Positions 5,405-7,118 of a DNA stretch of 7,118 nt are shown here, in pieces. Origin of the DNA: an uncultured Oscillospiraceae bacterium (GTDB lineage: Bacteria; Bacillota; Clostridia; Oscillospirales; Acutalibacteraceae). Position numbers and translations under genes: made by a program. Positions within the stretch are counted from its first letter, which is position 1. Each line of letters starts with the position of its first letter. A model generated the notes under the pieces. The model was not told the origin of the DNA. It ran no database searches and saw only the letters and a list, made by a program, of their open reading frames with translations. Location of the stretch: assembly GCA_905203795.1 (NCBI GenBank), contig CAJKXG010000064.1, positions 1 to 7,118 of the forward strand. Direction: 5' to 3'.

Positions 5405-6208
5405 ATCCGCACCGTGTTTGCGGTAGGAGGCGGGGGTATGCCCCGTCTCTTTTTTAAAAGAGCGGATAAAATTATTCACATCCGAAAACCCACAGGCGGC
5501 GGCAATGTGCGTGACGCTGTCGGTTGTGGTCAGCAGCAGTTGTCTGGCGTAGGACAGGCGGCTGAGCATGAGGTACTGTTTGGGACTGTAGCCTGTCCAC
5601 GACCGAAAGCTGTGGGACAGATAGGACGGGCTGAGATACAGCCTGCCTGCCAGCTCGTCCAGCGAAATCGGCTCGGTGAAATGTGTGTCCAGATAAGCCT
5701 GCGCCCGCACCACCGCCTCGGGCAGCGGTTGCTCGGAGGAAGGAAACTGGTCGGGGCAGGTGCGGCGGCAGAGGATCAGCAGCAGTTGCAGCAGAGCGGA
5801 CAGCCGCCGCTCGCTGAAAGCGCCGCCGGTGCGGTATTCGGCTTCGATGTCGCCGAGCAGGCGGTCGGCTTCCGCCGCGACGGCAGACAGATCAAACAGA
5901 TGGCGGAAACCGGCGGGACGAGCGGAAAAGACGGCTTTCAGCCGCGGCTCGTCCAGACAGCGACCCAACTGCGAAGTGGTGAGCTGGATATATGTCCGCC
6001 GATAGGGCGCTTCCAAAATCTCCATGCTGTGTTCCTCCAGCTTGCTGATAATCAGCAGCGAACCGGCAGAGGCGGTATAGCAGGAAGTACCGATGCGAAA
6101 GCGCGCCGCTCCCGCATGGACGTATATCAGCTCGTAAGCGTTGTGAAAATGCGTTTCATAGGCGGAAAATCGATCGGAGCAGGTGCATTCCAAAAAAACG
6201 GATTCCAT
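5396..6208 (-). CDS. AraC-family transcriptional regulator
   Basis: A 270-residue regulator of standard AraC/XylS length. The N-terminal half is a cupin-like sensing domain with YETHFHNAYELIYVHAG (17-33), including H20, H22 and E26 typical of the family's sugar-binding barrel, and a run GSLLIISKLEEHS. The C-terminal domain begins near residue 168 and has two HTH units: ISLDELAGRLYLSPSYLSHS (181-200) and, at about 231-256, SVTHIAAACGFSDVNNFIRS with the GFSDVNNFIRSFKKETGHTP signature. It should bind a carbohydrate signal and activate nearby genes. The ATG start has AGGAGGT 7 nt upstream. It is divergent from a heparinase-type lyase across about 107 nt, so that gene is its likely target. It ends with TAG at 5396-5398, where one of the inverted repeats bracketing the AT-rich insert overlaps its last codons. 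Confidence 0.92.
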   Translation of the reverse strand: MESVFLECTCSDRFSAYETHFHNAYELIYVHAGAARFRIGTSCYTASAGSLLIISKLEEHSMEILEAPYRRTYIQLTTSQLGRCLDEPRLKAVFSARPAGFRHLFDLSAVAAEADRLLGDIEAEYRTGGAFSERRLSALLQLLLILCRRTCPDQFPSSEQPLPEAVVRAQAYLDTHFTEPISLDELAGRLYLSPSYLSHSFRSWTGYSPKQYLMLSRLSYARQLLLTTTDSVTHIAAACGFSDVNNFIRSFKKETGHTPASYRKHGADVT

Positions 6209-6241
6209 ACGGCTGACCTCCTAATCAAGCTGGTTTTACAT

Positions 6242-6270
6242 ATTTTATCATAGATTTTGCCGACAATCAA
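6242..6270 (-). promoter_or_regulatory. Promoter of the AraC-family gene
   Basis: On the minus strand TTGATT (6265-6270), a 17-nt spacer, and TAAAAT (6242-6247) preceded by TGA, which gives an extended -10. The start point would be near 6235, about 27 nt before the ATG. It lies within the divergent intergenic region, so autoregulation by the AraC protein is possible. Confidence 0.6.
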
Positions 6271-6302
6271 CCTTTTTTGTGTGATATGATGAATGTATAG
6301 AA

Positions 6303-6307
6303 AGGGG
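6303..6307 (+). promoter_or_regulatory. Ribosome binding site of the lyase gene
   Basis: AGGGG lies 8 nt before GTG 6316 but only 2 nt before GTG 6310, so 6316 is the better start. An in-frame TAG at 6298-6300 rules out any start further upstream. A TATGAT at 6285-6290 may be the -10, but no good -35 is seen. Confidence 0.5.
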
Positions 6308-6315
6308 CGGTGGCT

Positions 6316-7118
6316 GTGCAGGTCGATACGCATTTGACGCATAAGACATTTTTTACAAAGTGTTTGGATACGTCTTTCCCCGGATTGCAGGGAATCGACG
6401 AATTGGCAAGACAAGGGCGGATGACCGAGGCGGAAGAGCAGTTCGGGCGGTTTCTTCGCACATTTTTGAATCCGGATGCGTATTTCGGTGCGGGATGGGA
6501 CACCCGTTTCACGCCGCAGGAGTGGGCGGCCATGCCGCCGCGCGGCGGCTTGGACACACAGCCGTACGATTTTGTGTTGGATCATTCCGCCCGTTGCGAC
6601 AACATCTCCCTGCCCGGCGAGACGACATGGGATGTGGCGCAGCGTGCCATGAAAGGACATGTGGTTTCCTGCTGGATCGAGCACGATTTCGGCGGCGAGA
6701 TACAATGGGAACACGATCCCACGGGCGGCTATGGGGAATGGACATGGCAGCTCAACCGCCATTATGAGTGGGAAATTTTCGGTTACTGTTACGCCCATTC
6801 CGGCGATGAGACGTATGCGCGGGCGTTCCGCGACCAGATACTCGGCTTTATTCGGCAGGTGCCGGAGCCGGGCAATGTAAACGGCGGCGCTTCACTCGGC
6901 TGGCGCACGATCGAGATCGGCATCCGCTGCGCGCACAGTTGGCCCAACGCGATCCACGATTTTATCCGCTCGCCCTCGCTGTCCGATCACGATTGGACGT
7001 TGATCTTCAAATCCGTGTGGGAAAACGCCGATCGTTTGCGGCAGCATCCGTCCGCCGGCAACTGGCTCGCGATGGAGATGAACGGCTTGGCGCACTGCGG
7101 CGTGCTGTATCCCTTTTT
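6316..7118 (+). CDS. Heparinase II/III-family polysaccharide lyase, 3' partial
   Basis: The frame is open to the window edge, giving 267 residues of an N-terminal region. It resembles the heparinase II/III N-terminal alpha/alpha toroid (PF16889). WTWQLNRHYEWEIFGYCYAH (142-161) matches the family pattern of a WxWxLNRHxx stretch followed by an AYxxTGDExYA-like helix (here SGDETYARAF). GWRTIEIGIRCAHSWP (195-210) matches the next conserved helix. GNWLAMEMNGLAHCGVLYPF (248-267) matches the xNHxxxExxGLxxxGxxFP motif, so N249 probably corresponds to the catalytic Asn of heparinase III. The C-terminal catalytic beta-sandwich lies outside the window. Such enzymes cleave uronic-acid polysaccharides (heparan sulfate, alginate and others) by beta-elimination; the substrate cannot be told here. 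No signal peptide is evident at either possible GTG start, so it may act in the cytoplasm on imported oligosaccharides. The divergent AraC regulator is its likely activator. Confidence 0.85.
   Translation, partial: MQVDTHLTHKTFFTKCLDTSFPGLQGIDELARQGRMTEAEEQFGRFLRTFLNPDAYFGAGWDTRFTPQEWAAMPPRGGLDTQPYDFVLDHSARCDNISLPGETTWDVAQRAMKGHVVSCWIEHDFGGEIQWEHDPTGGYGEWTWQLNRHYEWEIFGYCYAHSGDETYARAFRDQILGFIRQVPEPGNVNGGASLGWRTIEIGIRCAHSWPNAIHDFIRSPSLSDHDWTLIFKSVWENADRLRQHPSAGNWLAMEMNGLAHCGVLYPF

Noticed and set aside
5414..6253. 279-residue open frame on the plus strand
   Set aside because: It is antisense to a convincing AraC-family gene, with repeated Gly/Gln-rich low-information sequence.
6127..6798. 223-residue open frame on the minus strand
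   Set aside because: It overlaps the lyase gene, the divergent promoter region and the AraC start; the sense frames have clear motifs and this one has none.

Overview
The window suggests a moderately GC-rich Gram-positive anaerobe of the Clostridia, probably an Oscillospirales/Ruminococcaceae-like gut or rumen bacterium. The grounds are strong AGGAGG-type ribosome sites, several GTG starts, sigma-A-like promoters, a Firmicutes-style secreted beta-propeller protein, a PutP-type sodium symporter and an AraC/heparinase pair. This assignment is inferred from gene content and style; there is no marker gene.

Layout. (1) Positions 1-1544 (+): the 3' part of a beta-propeller domain protein whose N-terminus lies outside the window. 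(2) 1565-3170 (+): a complete PutP-family sodium/solute symporter with its own promoter. (3) 3171-5395: an AT-rich, accessory-looking insert between GC-rich host genes. It holds a minus-strand two-component module reading from 4721 down to 3340. The first component is an XRE-type helix-turn-helix protein whose C-terminal half lies in another frame and looks like an AbiEi-type antitoxin. The second is an AbiEii-type nucleotidyltransferase toxin. Upstream of the module, 4769-5395 holds no convincing intact gene. It carries several hairpins, a terminator, repeated CAGTATCAG motifs and coding-like scraps. (4) 5396-6208 (-): an AraC-family regulator. (5) 6316-7118 (+): the N-terminal part of a heparinase II/III-family polysaccharide lyase, divergent from the regulator and running off the window.

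How they work together. The AraC regulator and the lyase form a divergent pair that probably senses and degrades an acidic polysaccharide. The toxin-antitoxin module has a near-perfect promoter (TTGACA, 17 nt, TATAAT). A 19-nt perfect palindrome overlaps its spacer and -10 element, an arrangement expected for autorepression by the HTH protein.

The most interesting points are: the HTH-fused, AbiE-like toxin-antitoxin organisation; the split of its antitoxin at a T5 run (frameshift mutation, sequencing error, recoding, or two overlapping genes); the palindromic operator; and a pair of imperfect inverted repeats, GTCACATA(G)TCAAGA, bracketing the AT-rich insert. The beta-propeller protein and the symporter show no clear functional link to the other genes.
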